This document shows, one piece after another, positions 8,162 to 15,865 of a stretch of DNA of 25,404 bases (the stretch's first letter is position 1; each line of letters starts with the position of its first letter). The notes under the pieces were generated by a model that was not told where the DNA came from, searched no databases, and saw only the letters and a program-made list of their open reading frames with translations. The position numbers and the translations under genes were made by a program. This DNA is from Raineya sp964654605 (lineage in GTDB: Bacteria; Bacteroidota; Bacteroidia; Cytophagales; Thermonemataceae): positions 1 through 25,404 of the forward strand of contig CAZZLW010000032.1 of assembly GCA_964654605.1 (NCBI GenBank), written 5' to 3'.

Positions 8162-9349
8162 CTATTTTTCATTTTTTTCGTTATAGGTACGAATGGGGTG
8201 GCGTTTGAAGGGGCGAGTTTCGTCGAAAAGTTTGCGATAAGTTACGTGTTTTTTGCATACGCTAAACTCTAAGTTTTCCATTAGTTTGAGCATAGGCGGA
8301 TTAAAATCGCCAATCCAATTCAGTTCTAAATCGGTGTAGGGGAAGTCAGGTTTGGCGGTTTCGCGTTCCAAACAAACCGAAAGAGCGGCGTCCAAGCCTT
8401 TGGCGTGATGAGCTTTTACCACAGCAAAACCTACCCCCAATACACGCGTACAAACTCCTTTCCAACGATAATACAAAAATTTCAACTTGCCCCAAAAGTC
8501 TAATTTGCCATCTACATAGCGAAAAATCTGATTAAGTTCGGGTAAAAATATACCAAAGGCAACGGGTTCATTTTTGTAATAACCGAAAGTAATAAGCCTT
8601 TCATCAATAACAGGCTTCATTTTTTTCATCATTTTTTCGGCTTCTTGTTCTGTCATTGCGGGTATGCCTTCGGTAAGGGCAAAGCTATTGTTGTAAATTT
8701 GCCTGAAGTCTTGGGCAAACTTTTTCAAGTGCTTGATGCGAATATTCTCAAAACGATAGTTGCTATCAGCAAAAACTCGGTTGGCTTTGGCGTGTACTTT
8801 TTCACTTACACCATATACTTTGCGAAAAAAAGTATACTGATTGAAATACACCTGAAAGCCATAATTTTCAAAAAAACGCTGATAATAAGGGAAATTATAG
8901 TTTTGCTGATAATTTGGCTCTCTTTCAAAACCTTCTACCAAAACACCCCAAAATTTATCTCGCCCTCCAAAATTGATAGAGCCGTCCATTGCTTCACAGC
9001 CTCGCTCCGAAAGCCACTGCTTGCAGGTATCAAAAAGCCTGAAAGCGGCTTGCTCGTCTTCAATACATTCAAAAAAACCTATGCCACCTGTGGGTTGGTC
9101 GTTGTTTTTGAGTTTGGTTTTTTCGTTGATAAAAACAGCTACTCTGCCAAGTGTTTCACCGCTGGCATTTTGTAAAATAAAACGCTCACATTCGCCGTGC
9201 TGAAAGGCGGGATTGACATTTTTATCAAAAACGCCTCTTACATCTTTTTCCAAAGGGCGAATCCATTGTTTGCAATGGGCGTATAGTTTTTGGGGAAATG
9301 CAAAAAATTTTTCTTCGTCAGAGCTATTCTGAACCTTTTGGATTTGCAT
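8162..9349 (-). CDS. GNAT-fold acetyltransferase-like protein, YghO-like
   Basis: 395 residues. The length and pattern resemble the YghO-type proteins, which carry a GNAT-like fold and lack an assigned substrate. Recognisable blocks are FPQKLYAHCKQWIRPL near the N-terminus, a GRVAVFIN strand around 90-97, GGIGFFECIEDEQAA (a GNAT-like segment), a SINFGGRDKFWG turn, then LVEGFEREPNY. The second half has a further acetyltransferase-like part with the PVAFGIFLPELN strand. No membrane segment is present. Acyl transfer to a small molecule is plausible from the fold but unproven. The gene lies downstream of def with repeat copy B in between; a hairpin at 8005-8032 can end its transcript. Confidence 0.7.
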   Translation of the reverse strand: MQIQKVQNSSDEEKFFAFPQKLYAHCKQWIRPLEKDVRGVFDKNVNPAFQHGECERFILQNASGETLGRVAVFINEKTKLKNNDQPTGGIGFFECIEDEQAAFRLFDTCKQWLSERGCEAMDGSINFGGRDKFWGVLVEGFEREPNYQQNYNFPYYQRFFENYGFQVYFNQYTFFRKVYGVSEKVHAKANRVFADSNYRFENIRIKHLKKFAQDFRQIYNNSFALTEGIPAMTEQEAEKMMKKMKPVIDERLITFGYYKNEPVAFGIFLPELNQIFRYVDGKLDFWGKLKFLYYRWKGVCTRVLGVGFAVVKAHHAKGLDAALSVCLERETAKPDFPYTDLELNWIGDFNPPMLKLMENLEFSVCKKHVTYRKLFDETRPFKRHPIRTYNEKNEK

Positions 9350-9365
9350 ACAAATAAGTTTTGTG

Positions 9366-9494
9366 GTAATTATTTACGTTCAAAGTGTTTGAAGGTTCAA
9401 GAGTTTAGGAGGAAAATTCTACTTCCTCTAAATATCCAATGTTCTAAATCTCGTTTCCTGTTTCTATACTACAAATTAGACCTACACAATTACG
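9366..9494 (+). repeat. Dispersed intergenic repeat, copy B (full length)
   Basis: 129 bases between the def stop and the GNAT-like gene start. It begins GTAATTATTTACGTTCAAAG, includes TCTAAATATCCAATGTTCTA and CGTTTCCTGTTTCTA, then CTACAAATTAGACCTACACA and ends AATTACG. It aligns along its length with inverted copy C (24889-25016), and with copy A apart from a missing block of about 17 bases. An inner palindrome TTCAAA-GTG-TTTGAA is visible. No ORF. Confidence 0.88.
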
Positions 9495-9537
9495 TTTCGT
9501 GGTTGAGTAATTGCGTAGTTTCTGTAAGCAAGTTCAT

Positions 9538-10104
9538 TTATACTCTTGCTTTGGAAGCCATCGGGAAACGCATACGATATTCTACACTGATAGCCCCTTT
9601 GCTGATGTTGAGCAATTTGTTTTTTAGCATACGTTTTTTGAGAGGGGGCAGGTAATCTACAAAAAGTATGCCTTCGATGTGGTCGTATTCGTGCTGAATG
9701 ATACGAGCCGCCATACCTGTATAAGTTTTTTCGTGTAGATTCCAATTTTCGTCGTAGTAGCGGATATGCACATTTTCTTTACGACTTACATTTTCTCTAA
9801 TATTGGGAATACTCAAACAGCCCTCTTCCATTGTCCAGAGGTCGCCTGTCTCTTCTACAATGATAGGGTTGATGAATACCTTTTTGAAATCTTTAAGTTC
9901 AGGTTCATCTTCCAAAACGGTGCCATCGGTAATAAACAAACGAATACTTTTGCCAATTTGTGGAGCGGCAAGCCCTATGCCGTGAGCATTATACATTGTT
10001 TCGTACATATCGGCAATGAGTTCGGAAAGGGGCGTACCCACAGGAATTTCCTCTGCCTTTTTTTTCAAAACGCTATCTCCGTAAGCAACTATTGGTAAAA
10101 TCAT
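9538..10104 (-). CDS. def: Peptide deformylase
   Basis: Removes the formyl group from the initiator methionine of nascent proteins. 188 residues. All three family motifs are intact: motif I GIGLAAPQ at 42-49, motif II EGCLSIP at 94-100 with metal ligand C96, and motif III QHEYDH at 137-142 with ligands H138 and H142 and catalytic E139. The N-terminus MILPIVAYGD is typical, supporting the ATG at 10104. It follows the pspC-like gene by 19 bases on the same strand and probably shares its promoter. Confidence 0.97.
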   Translation of the reverse strand: MILPIVAYGDSVLKKKAEEIPVGTPLSELIADMYETMYNAHGIGLAAPQIGKSIRLFITDGTVLEDEPELKDFKKVFINPIIVEETGDLWTMEEGCLSIPNIRENVSRKENVHIRYYDENWNLHEKTYTGMAARIIQHEYDHIEGILFVDYLPPLKKRMLKNKLLNISKGAISVEYRMRFPMASKARV

Positions 10105-10123
10105 TATTTTTGTGAAGTTAAAA

Positions 10124-10348
10124 TTAAATATCCCAAACGGTTGGATTGTTGGCTTTTCGCAAATATCTGCGAATATTCATAATAAAAGCAAGTATGAGGT
10201 AAATGATGATAGGCGAACCCATTGTCAGAAAGGTTGCATAAATAAAAAATAAGCGGATATGTGAAATAGACATTCCCATTTTCTCACCCAAGCGAGTACA
10301 AACTCCAAATGCGTGAAATTCTAGAAAACATTTGAACCTCTTGAACAT
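10124..10348 (-). CDS. Small PspC-domain membrane protein
   Basis: 74 residues, a PspC domain alone. The FGVCTRLGEKMGMSISHIR block at about 14-32 is the PspC signature (GVCGGLGEYFGID in other members). It is followed by a hydrophobic stretch, FFIYATFLTMGSPIIIYLILAF, that should span or enter the inner membrane. PspC proteins take part in phage-shock/envelope-stress responses in proteobacteria; in Bacteroidota this short stand-alone form is common and its role is not settled. It leads a two-gene unit with def and has a promoter overlapping the start of the divergent lipoprotein gene. Confidence 0.85.
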   Translation of the reverse strand: MFKRFKCFLEFHAFGVCTRLGEKMGMSISHIRLFFIYATFLTMGSPIIIYLILAFIMNIRRYLRKANNPTVWDI

Positions 10349-10377
10349 TGCCTACATCAAAAAATGAAACCTAAAAG

Positions 10378-10406
10378 CAAAATTACAAATTTTTGAAAAA
10401 ATGCAA
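10378..10406 (-). promoter_or_regulatory. Promoter of pspC-def
   Basis: Read on the minus strand: TTG (10406-10404), an 18-base spacer, and TAATTTTG (10385-10378). This fits the Bacteroidota promoter within one base of the usual spacing. Its -33 part overlaps the ATG of the divergent lipoprotein gene at 10401, so the two genes may interfere with each other. Confidence 0.6.
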
Positions 10407-11933
10407 AAATATTTTCGTTGCCTTCTTTTATTAGTCCTTTTTTCTGCTTGCAAGGGAGGAAAAGAACTTGCTAAACTCTCACAAAAACAGGTGATTTTGC
10501 TTCGCCCCAATCCTTTGGAAATGCACGGCGGACAAGTACGTGGGCAGTTGCAAATCAAACTGCCTACTGAAATGCAGAAACAAATGCTTGCCTACGAGGC
10601 ACAAGTTATTTTCTATGCTCAAAATTTTACAGGGGAAATTTTGCAAATTTCTTTCAGCAAGAATATGTTGCAAAAAGATACGGCTTTTGCTTTTTGGTAT
10701 TTGCCCCAAATGGAATACGGCGAAATTTTGCTCAAAGCCAAAATCAAGCAAAAGAAAGGCAAAATGTACGAAACCCCCTATTTCACGATTGGCAAGGGGA
10801 TAATTACTACGGCTTCGCTTTTTCAGCATAGCCCAGAGCCGTCTTTGTATTTTTATCCTTTTGAAGAGGATAATCTGCTCCAAAAAGGTATAAGTGTTTT
10901 CTTTGATGCCAATAGCTCTATTCTTGCTGAAACTGAAAAAAGAAAATTGCAATCTTTTCGAGAGCCTGTAAGAGTGATTGGTTTTTTTTCTCCCGAAGGC
11001 AAAGAAAATCAAAATTTTAAGTTGGCACAAAAACGAGCAGAAGCAGTAAAAGACTTTCTTTCGGCTCGCAAACTGCCTGCTCGTATTCAGATACTTAGCT
11101 TTGAGGAGTGGAAAAGTTGCTTGAAAAGTTTGCTTGATGAAAATTTGCAAAAGCAAATTGAGCCTTTGGCAAGTATTCAGCCTATTGTAGAAGTTTTGGG
11201 GAAGGACGAAAATCAGTTGGTGTATAGAGCTATGCGAGTAGTGAAAGTTGTGCCTGAAAAAGAGGAAAAAATAGCTCCCAACGACACGCTTTCGTGGCTA
11301 AATAAATGGGAAAAGCAAGCTGAAGAGAACCCCAATGCCCTTGTACATCATCAAATAGGTACTTGGTATGCCCAAAAGTTTCTGAAAAGCAAAAATCAGG
11401 AGTATTTTCTGAAAGCAAACTATCATTTGCAAATGGCAATAAATTTGGGTGGCAAAGGCGAAACTTATTACAATTACGCTTTGCTTTTGCGTAAGCAGAA
11501 CAATACACAAAAATCAGATAGTTTGCTTAAAATGGCTTCACAAAAAAACTTTACAGATACAATCTTGGTGCAATGGATAAACGAATGGCAGGGTTTGCAG
11601 AAGGTAAAAGAGGCTGTTTCGGCAAAAGATAGCCAATATCAGGAGGCTTTACGACTTTTTCAGAAATCGGGCAAAAGTGCCGAAAGCGTCTTTAATCAGG
11701 GTTTAATTTATTTGCTCACACACCAATACGATAAGGCTTCCCGTCTTTTTGAGCAAATACAAGACTTTTCGCTTGCTTTGTATGCACGTGCTATTGTGGG
11801 TATGCGTAAAGGCAATGAGCAAGAATGTTTGGAGTGGCTTGCCAAGAGCTTTCAGAAAGATAAAAATCTCCGAAAAAAAGCCCAAAAAGATATGGAATTT
11901 TGGCAGGTGAGAGAAAATGCCCTTATGAAGTAA
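10401..11933 (+). CDS. Lipoprotein with an OmpA-like domain and TPR repeats
   Basis: 510 residues. The N-terminus is a lipoprotein signal (RCLLLLVLFSAC) with lipidated C17. Residues about 20-160 are of unknown type. Residues about 163-285 resemble an OmpA-family domain: FFDANSSIL at 167-175, GFFSPEG at 194-200 and N205..KRAEAVKDFL at 211-220. The aspartate that contacts diaminopimelate in true OmpA (GHTD) is replaced here by serine, so peptidoglycan binding is uncertain. From about 310 to 500 the protein has helical TPR-like repeats (for example YYNYALLLRKQNNTQKS and VFNQGLIYLLTHQYDKASRLF). It should be anchored in the outer membrane facing the periplasm and bind protein partners. The gene stands between pspC-def (divergent) and atpA; its link to ATP synthase is positional only. 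Confidence 0.75.
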   Translation: MQKYFRCLLLLVLFSACKGGKELAKLSQKQVILLRPNPLEMHGGQVRGQLQIKLPTEMQKQMLAYEAQVIFYAQNFTGEILQISFSKNMLQKDTAFAFWYLPQMEYGEILLKAKIKQKKGKMYETPYFTIGKGIITTASLFQHSPEPSLYFYPFEEDNLLQKGISVFFDANSSILAETEKRKLQSFREPVRVIGFFSPEGKENQNFKLAQKRAEAVKDFLSARKLPARIQILSFEEWKSCLKSLLDENLQKQIEPLASIQPIVEVLGKDENQLVYRAMRVVKVVPEKEEKIAPNDTLSWLNKWEKQAEENPNALVHHQIGTWYAQKFLKSKNQEYFLKANYHLQMAINLGGKGETYYNYALLLRKQNNTQKSDSLLKMASQKNFTDTILVQWINEWQGLQKVKEAVSAKDSQYQEALRLFQKSGKSAESVFNQGLIYLLTHQYDKASRLFEQIQDFSLALYARAIVGMRKGNEQECLEWLAKSFQKDKNLRKKAQKDMEFWQVRENALMK

Positions 11934-11975
11934 GTTGTTTATTGCTTTCTGACAAAAATCATTACAAAAAATTTT

Positions 11976-12002
11976 TTGCAATCAAGGAAATATGTATTTT
12001 TG
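11976..12002 (+). promoter_or_regulatory. Promoter of atpA
   Basis: TATTTTTG at 11995-12002 is a full TAnnTTTG match. A TTG at 11976-11978 lies 16 bases upstream, shorter than the usual 19, so the -33 half is doubtful. Transcription would start near 12009, about 40 bases before the ATG, so atpA can be expressed apart from the lipoprotein gene. Confidence 0.5.
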
Positions 12003-12047
12003 CGACTGATTTTCCTAATGGTTGAATTTTAAGCATATACAAAATTT

Positions 12048-13622
12048 ATGAACGTACAAATCAGACCTGATGAAATCTCTGCCATTCTGCGAGAGCAACT
12101 TTCTAACGTAAAAACTGAAGCTGAATTAGAAGAAGTTGGTACCGTTTTGCAAGTAGGTGATGGGGTGGCTCGTATTTATGGGCTTACCAAAGTGCAAGCA
12201 GGAGAGCTTTTAGAATTTGAAAATGGTATCAAGGCTTTGGCTCTAAACTTGGAAGAAGACAACGTGGGAGCCGTTCTTATGGAGGCAGGCGAGGTGAAAG
12301 AAGGAGATACCGTCAGACGCACCAAGAAAATTGCCTCTATCAAAGTAGGTGAAGCGATGCTCGGTAGAGTTGTGAATACTTTGGGAGTACCCATCGACGG
12401 CAAAGGAGATTTGGTAGGCGATTTGTATGATATGCCTTTGGAACGCAAAGCACCGGGCGTAATTTATCGTCAGCCTGTAAATGAGCCTCTGCAAACAGGT
12501 ATCAAAGCGATTGATGCTATGATTCCTATTGGTAGAGGACAGCGTGAGCTAATTATCGGCGACCGCCAAACAGGAAAAACAGCTATCATTATTGATACAA
12601 TCATCAACCAAAAAGAATTTTACGACAGAGGAGAGCCTGTTTATTGTATCTATGTAGCTTGCGGTCAGAAAGCCTCTACGGTTGCACAAATTGTAAAGGC
12701 TTTGGAAGATGGTGGTGCGATGCCTTATACCATTGTTGTTTCGGCTACTGCCTCGGACCCTGCTCCTATGCAGTTTTTTGCACCCTTTACAGGTGCGGCA
12801 ATAGGTGAATATTTCCGCGATACAGGTCGCCCTGCTTTGGTGGTGTATGATGACCTTTCTAAGCAAGCAGTTGCTTATCGTGAAGTTTCGCTCTTGCTTC
12901 GTCGCCCTCCCGGACGTGAGGCTTATCCCGGTGATATTTTCTACCTACACTCTCGTTTGTTGGAGCGTGCCGCCAAAATCAATGCTTCTGATGATGTAGC
13001 ACGCCAAATGAACGACTTGCCCGAATCTTTGAAGGGCAAAGTAAAAGGTGGAGGTTCGCTTACTGCTCTACCTATCATTGAAACCCAAGCAGGGGACGTT
13101 TCGGCTTATATCCCTACGAATGTAATTTCTATTACTGACGGACAGATTTTCTTGGAATCTAACCTATTCAATGCGGGTATTCGTCCTGCTATCAACGTAG
13201 GTATTTCGGTGAGCCGTGTGGGTGGAAACGCTCAAATCAAGTCTATGAAAAAAGTAGCAGGTACGCTAAAACTTGACCAAGCTCAATTCCGTGAGCTAGA
13301 GGCTTTTGCTAAATTCGGCTCTGACCTTGACCCCGCTACCAAACTTGTAATTGAGCGTGGTAGAAGAAACTTGGAAGTTCTGAAACAACCTCAATATTCA
13401 CCTGTACCTGTGGAGGAGCAAATCGCCATTATTTATGTAGCTACTAATGGCTGTTTGGATAGTGTTCCTGTGGAAAAAGTGAAAGAGTTTGAAAAAGAGT
13501 TTTTGGCAAAAATGCGTGTAGAATACAAAGCGATTTTAGAAAACTTGCGTAAAGGCAAATTGGAAGATGCTGATACTGCCAAAATGAAGGAAGTTGCCCT
13601 TCAAATGGCTAAAAATTACTAA
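12048..13622 (+). CDS. atpA: F1F0 ATP synthase subunit alpha
   Basis: Non-catalytic nucleotide-binding subunit of the F1 head, on the cytoplasmic face of the inner membrane. 524 residues. The Walker A (P-loop) GDRQTGKT is at 171-178, a Walker B-like PALVVYDD follows near 260-270, and the alpha-subunit block NVGISVSRVGG with the arginine that reaches the catalytic site lies in the C-terminal half. The N-terminus (RPDEISAILREQL) is the family form, supporting the ATG at 12048. Codon choice is that of a strongly expressed gene. In most bacteria atpA follows atpH; here a lipoprotein gene precedes it, so subunits a, c, b and delta must be encoded elsewhere. A hairpin and a heptamer array separate it from atpG. 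Confidence 0.98.
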   Translation: MNVQIRPDEISAILREQLSNVKTEAELEEVGTVLQVGDGVARIYGLTKVQAGELLEFENGIKALALNLEEDNVGAVLMEAGEVKEGDTVRRTKKIASIKVGEAMLGRVVNTLGVPIDGKGDLVGDLYDMPLERKAPGVIYRQPVNEPLQTGIKAIDAMIPIGRGQRELIIGDRQTGKTAIIIDTIINQKEFYDRGEPVYCIYVACGQKASTVAQIVKALEDGGAMPYTIVVSATASDPAPMQFFAPFTGAAIGEYFRDTGRPALVVYDDLSKQAVAYREVSLLLRRPPGREAYPGDIFYLHSRLLERAAKINASDDVARQMNDLPESLKGKVKGGGSLTALPIIETQAGDVSAYIPTNVISITDGQIFLESNLFNAGIRPAINVGISVSRVGGNAQIKSMKKVAGTLKLDQAQFRELEAFAKFGSDLDPATKLVIERGRRNLEVLKQPQYSPVPVEEQIAIIYVATNGCLDSVPVEKVKEFEKEFLAKMRVEYKAILENLRKGKLEDADTAKMKEVALQMAKNY

Positions 13623-13630
13623 GCCTGATA

Positions 13631-13663
13631 AGACCTATGGAAATGCAAAACTTTCATAGGTCT
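13631..13663 (+). terminator. Hairpin between atpA and atpG (attenuator or processing site)
   Basis: AGACCTATG pairs perfectly with CATAGGTCT, extended by GAAA/TTTC past one bulged base, with TTCTTT right after it. This is a weak intrinsic-terminator shape. Placed 9 bases after the atpA stop, it could lower atpG relative to atpA (F1 holds three alpha to one gamma) or protect the atpA mRNA end. Confidence 0.6.
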
Positions 13664-13685
13664 TTCTTTGCAAAACAATCATTTA

Positions 13686-13734
13686 TACTCATTACTCTGT
13701 ACTCTGTACTCATTACTCTATACTCTGTACTAAC
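13686..13734 (+). repeat. Seven tandem heptamers directly before atpG
   Basis: Consecutive heptamers are TACTCAT, TACTCTG, TACTCTG, TACTCAT, TACTCTA, TACTCTG and TACTAAC. The first six form two copies of a 21-base unit differing at one base. The array ends two bases before the atpG ATG (13737), so it occupies the entire ribosome-binding region. Confidence 0.92.
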
Positions 13735-13736
13735 CT

Positions 13737-14621
13737 ATGCCTTCATTAAAAGAGATACGCAACCGCATAGCCACCGTAAATTCAACACAGCAAATTACCA
13801 AAGCTATGAAGTTGGTGGCGGCTTCCAAGCTCCGCAAAGCCCAAGATGCGATTACGCAGATGCGTCCTTATGCTGAATCTTTGAATAAAATTTTAAGCAA
13901 TCTTTCGGCGAGCTATACAGGCGAAATAGAAAGCCCATATTTGCAAGAACGCCCTGCCGAAAAGATTTTGCTCATCATCAATACTTCGGATAGAGGCTTG
14001 TGTGGCAGTTTTAATAGCGGTATTCAAAAATTTGCTTACAATATTATCCAGAACGAATACGTCTCCCAACTCGCCAAAGGCAATGTGCATTGCTTATGTT
14101 TGGGTAAAAAAGGAAAAGATTTTTTTGCTAAAAGAGGCTTTCAGATTATTGGCGAAGAGCATACCGATATTTTCACTCGTTTGAGTTTTGAAAATGTTAA
14201 GAAAATTGGAGATTTTGTCTTAAAATTGTATGCTGATGCCAAATATGATAAGGTAGTCTTGATTTACAACGAGTTCAAAAATGTGGTAACACAAATTTTG
14301 AAGCAGGAAACCTTTTTGCCTTTACAAAAAAGTACAGCCCAAACCCAAACCGAAGGCGGAGATTATATTTTAGAGCCTTCTGCCGAAGAAATTATCCAAG
14401 ACCTCATTCCATACTCTTTGAAAATAAAACTCTACCGAGCTATTTTGGAATCCAATGCTTCGGAGCAAGGAGCAAGAATGACTGCAATGGACAAGGCTAC
14501 CGACAACGCCAATGAGCTTATCAAGCAATTACGTTTGGAATACAATCGCTCACGTCAGGCGGCTATTACCAAAGAAATCTTAGAAATTGTGGGTGGTGCA
14601 GAAGCCCTCAAAGAAGGTTAA
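13737..14621 (+). CDS. atpG: F1F0 ATP synthase subunit gamma
   Basis: Central rotating stalk of the F1 head. 294 residues, typical length. The N-terminal helix IRNRIATVNSTQQITKAMKL at 7-26 and VAASKLRKAQ after it, the RGLCGSFN segment around 87-94, and the C-terminal helix with MDKATDNA and EILEIVGGAEAL are all diagnostic. The ATG at 13737 begins the standard MPSLKEIRNRI start. It is separated from atpA by 114 bases holding a hairpin and a heptamer array. A second hairpin follows at 14632. Confidence 0.97.
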   Translation: MPSLKEIRNRIATVNSTQQITKAMKLVAASKLRKAQDAITQMRPYAESLNKILSNLSASYTGEIESPYLQERPAEKILLIINTSDRGLCGSFNSGIQKFAYNIIQNEYVSQLAKGNVHCLCLGKKGKDFFAKRGFQIIGEEHTDIFTRLSFENVKKIGDFVLKLYADAKYDKVVLIYNEFKNVVTQILKQETFLPLQKSTAQTQTEGGDYILEPSAEEIIQDLIPYSLKIKLYRAILESNASEQGARMTAMDKATDNANELIKQLRLEYNRSRQAAITKEILEIVGGAEALKEG

Positions 14622-14631
14622 GCCTCATACA

Positions 14632-14664
14632 GGCTCAATTTTGTCGGTAGGGACAATTTGAGCC
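14632..14664 (+). terminator. Hairpin after atpG
   Basis: GGCTCAA pairs with TTGAGCC, extended inward by GTC/GAC after a small asymmetric A/T region. The loop is about six bases. Only a mixed AAATTTT stretch follows, so termination would be partial; the phosphoribosyltransferase gene begins 18 bases later. Confidence 0.5.
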
Positions 14665-14682
14665 GTCTTAAATTTTACAGAA

Positions 14683-15183
14683 ATGCTTACCCAAATCCTT
14701 TCTGCCAAGCAAGTACATCAGAAAATTAGACGTTTAGCCTATCAAATTTATGAAAATCATTTTGAGGAAACCGAAATAGTGCTTGTAGGCATTGAGAATA
14801 TGGGTTTGCATTTGGCGTATTTATTGCATAAAGAGATACAGGCAGTTTCGCCACTCAAAGTAAGGCTTTGCAGTTTGAAATTGGATAAAACAGCCCCTCT
14901 CTCACAACCTATTCAAATTTCGGAAGATATTGCCAATTTGGCTCATAAAAGCATTATCTTGATAGATGATGTGCTTAATAGTGGTAAAACGATGTTCTAC
15001 GCTTTCAAACCTTTCTTTGAAATTCCTATCAAAAGTTTGCAGACTCTTGTACTCGTAAATAGGGATAACAAGCTGTTTCCTATCAATCCTGACTATGTAG
15101 GCTATTCGCTGGCTACTACCTTACAAAACCACGTGAGCGTTGTTTTGGACGAGGAAAGTAAATTGGGGGTATATTTAAGCTAA
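14683..15183 (+). CDS. PyrR-like phosphoribosyltransferase
   Basis: 166 residues with a type I phosphoribosyltransferase fold. The PRPP-binding loop IILIDDVLNSGKTM is at 91-104, and VLVNRDNKLFPINPDYVGY near 123-141 lines up with the LVDRGHRELPI-x-PDYVG region of PyrR. PyrR proteins bind UMP and attenuate pyrimidine genes in Firmicutes and/or convert uracil to UMP. Here the RGHR part reads NRDNK, so RNA regulation cannot be assumed. Starting at ATG 14683, it follows atpG by 61 bases. Family sure; substrate (uracil or another base) not. Confidence 0.8.
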   Translation: MLTQILSAKQVHQKIRRLAYQIYENHFEETEIVLVGIENMGLHLAYLLHKEIQAVSPLKVRLCSLKLDKTAPLSQPIQISEDIANLAHKSIILIDDVLNSGKTMFYAFKPFFEIPIKSLQTLVLVNRDNKLFPINPDYVGYSLATTLQNHVSVVLDEESKLGVYLS

Positions 15184-15184
15184 T

Positions 15185-15211
15185 CAAAAAAGGTTAGCAG
15201 TTGCTAACCTT
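15185..15211 (-). terminator. Terminator of the 103-residue gene on the minus strand
   Basis: AAGGTTAGCA at 15190-15199 and TGCTAACCTT at 15202-15211 form a perfect 10-bp stem with a very tight 2-base loop. Read on the minus strand a run of Ts follows, an intrinsic terminator for the gene ending at 15226. It may also stop the convergent phosphoribosyltransferase transcript. Confidence 0.75.
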
Positions 15212-15225
15212 GGAAATTTGAGATG

Positions 15226-15537
15226 TTAAGAAGCTCTACGCCATACGTTATGATGAGAAACCTTGCCATATTCGGTGAGAATTGCCTCAATTTGTTCAGG
15301 CGTTGCCCCCAAACTGCTAAAAATATTTTTTAGCTTTTGGGTGGTTTCTTCAAATAAATTATGCCATTTAGCAGAGAACGGGTCTCCATCGGTTACCTTC
15401 AAAGAAGGCAGATTCACTTCTTGCAAGAGGGCTATTTTAAGCAATTGTACTTTGGTTTTATGCCCTACTTTGTCCTCGGGAACGTGCTTTTGGAAACTCC
15501 AAAGCAAGTTTTCAATGTCATTCATACTGAGGTTCAT
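15226..15537 (-). CDS. Hypothetical protein, 103 residues
   Basis: Not recognised. A small soluble protein, mostly helical, without cysteines, signal peptide or membrane segment. It starts MNLSMNDIENLLWSF (M5 is an alternative start) and has a C-terminal half, LFEETTQKLKNIFSSLG, that would form an amphipathic helix. It stands alone on the minus strand between plus-strand genes and has its own intrinsic terminator, which supports it being a real transcription unit. No strict TAnnTTTG promoter is visible upstream. Confidence 0.6.
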   Translation of the reverse strand: MNLSMNDIENLLWSFQKHVPEDKVGHKTKVQLLKIALLQEVNLPSLKVTDGDPFSAKWHNLFEETTQKLKNIFSSLGATPEQIEAILTEYGKVSHHNVWRRAS

Positions 15538-15865
15538 ACACGTAGAAGTTTTAGCTGTTGGTAATGTAAGTGTTATAGTGTCTTTTGTTTTTGTAGTACC
15601 CTTTTATCTTATTTACGAAAACAGAAGGCAAAAAAGTTACATTGGTGTAAGTTTTGATGTAATAAAAAAGAGTTTGAGTTCATTTTCCTTGAATAAAACT
15701 GCTTTTGATTGTAAAAAAATTTTTTTAAGTCTTGTAATAATTTTCCGAAATTACATCAAATTTTGTACCAAAAATTTTCTACAGAATTTCTTGGAGTAAA
15801 ATTTGCTTTTCAGCCAAACTTGAATTAAATTAGGAATACTTTCTGCAAATTAGCTACGAGCATTT
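15538..15865. other. Intergenic region between two divergent genes
   Basis: 328 AT-rich bases between the start of the 103-residue gene (minus) and aat (plus). I find no ORF with coding character, no strong hairpin and no exact TAnnTTTG element. A near match TAAAATTTG, with one extra spacer base, lies around 15797-15805 before aat. Confidence 0.5.

Noticed and set aside
10321..10350. Start of the pspC-like gene resembles a part of the dispersed repeat (20 of 22 bases match copy C)
   Set aside because: The match covers only one block, and the MFKRFK start is plausible for this protein family, so shared Phe/Lys codons explain it.
15263..15799. 178-residue plus-strand ORF
   Set aside because: It overlaps the minus-strand 103-residue gene, continues into AT-rich spacer, and shows no domain or coding character.
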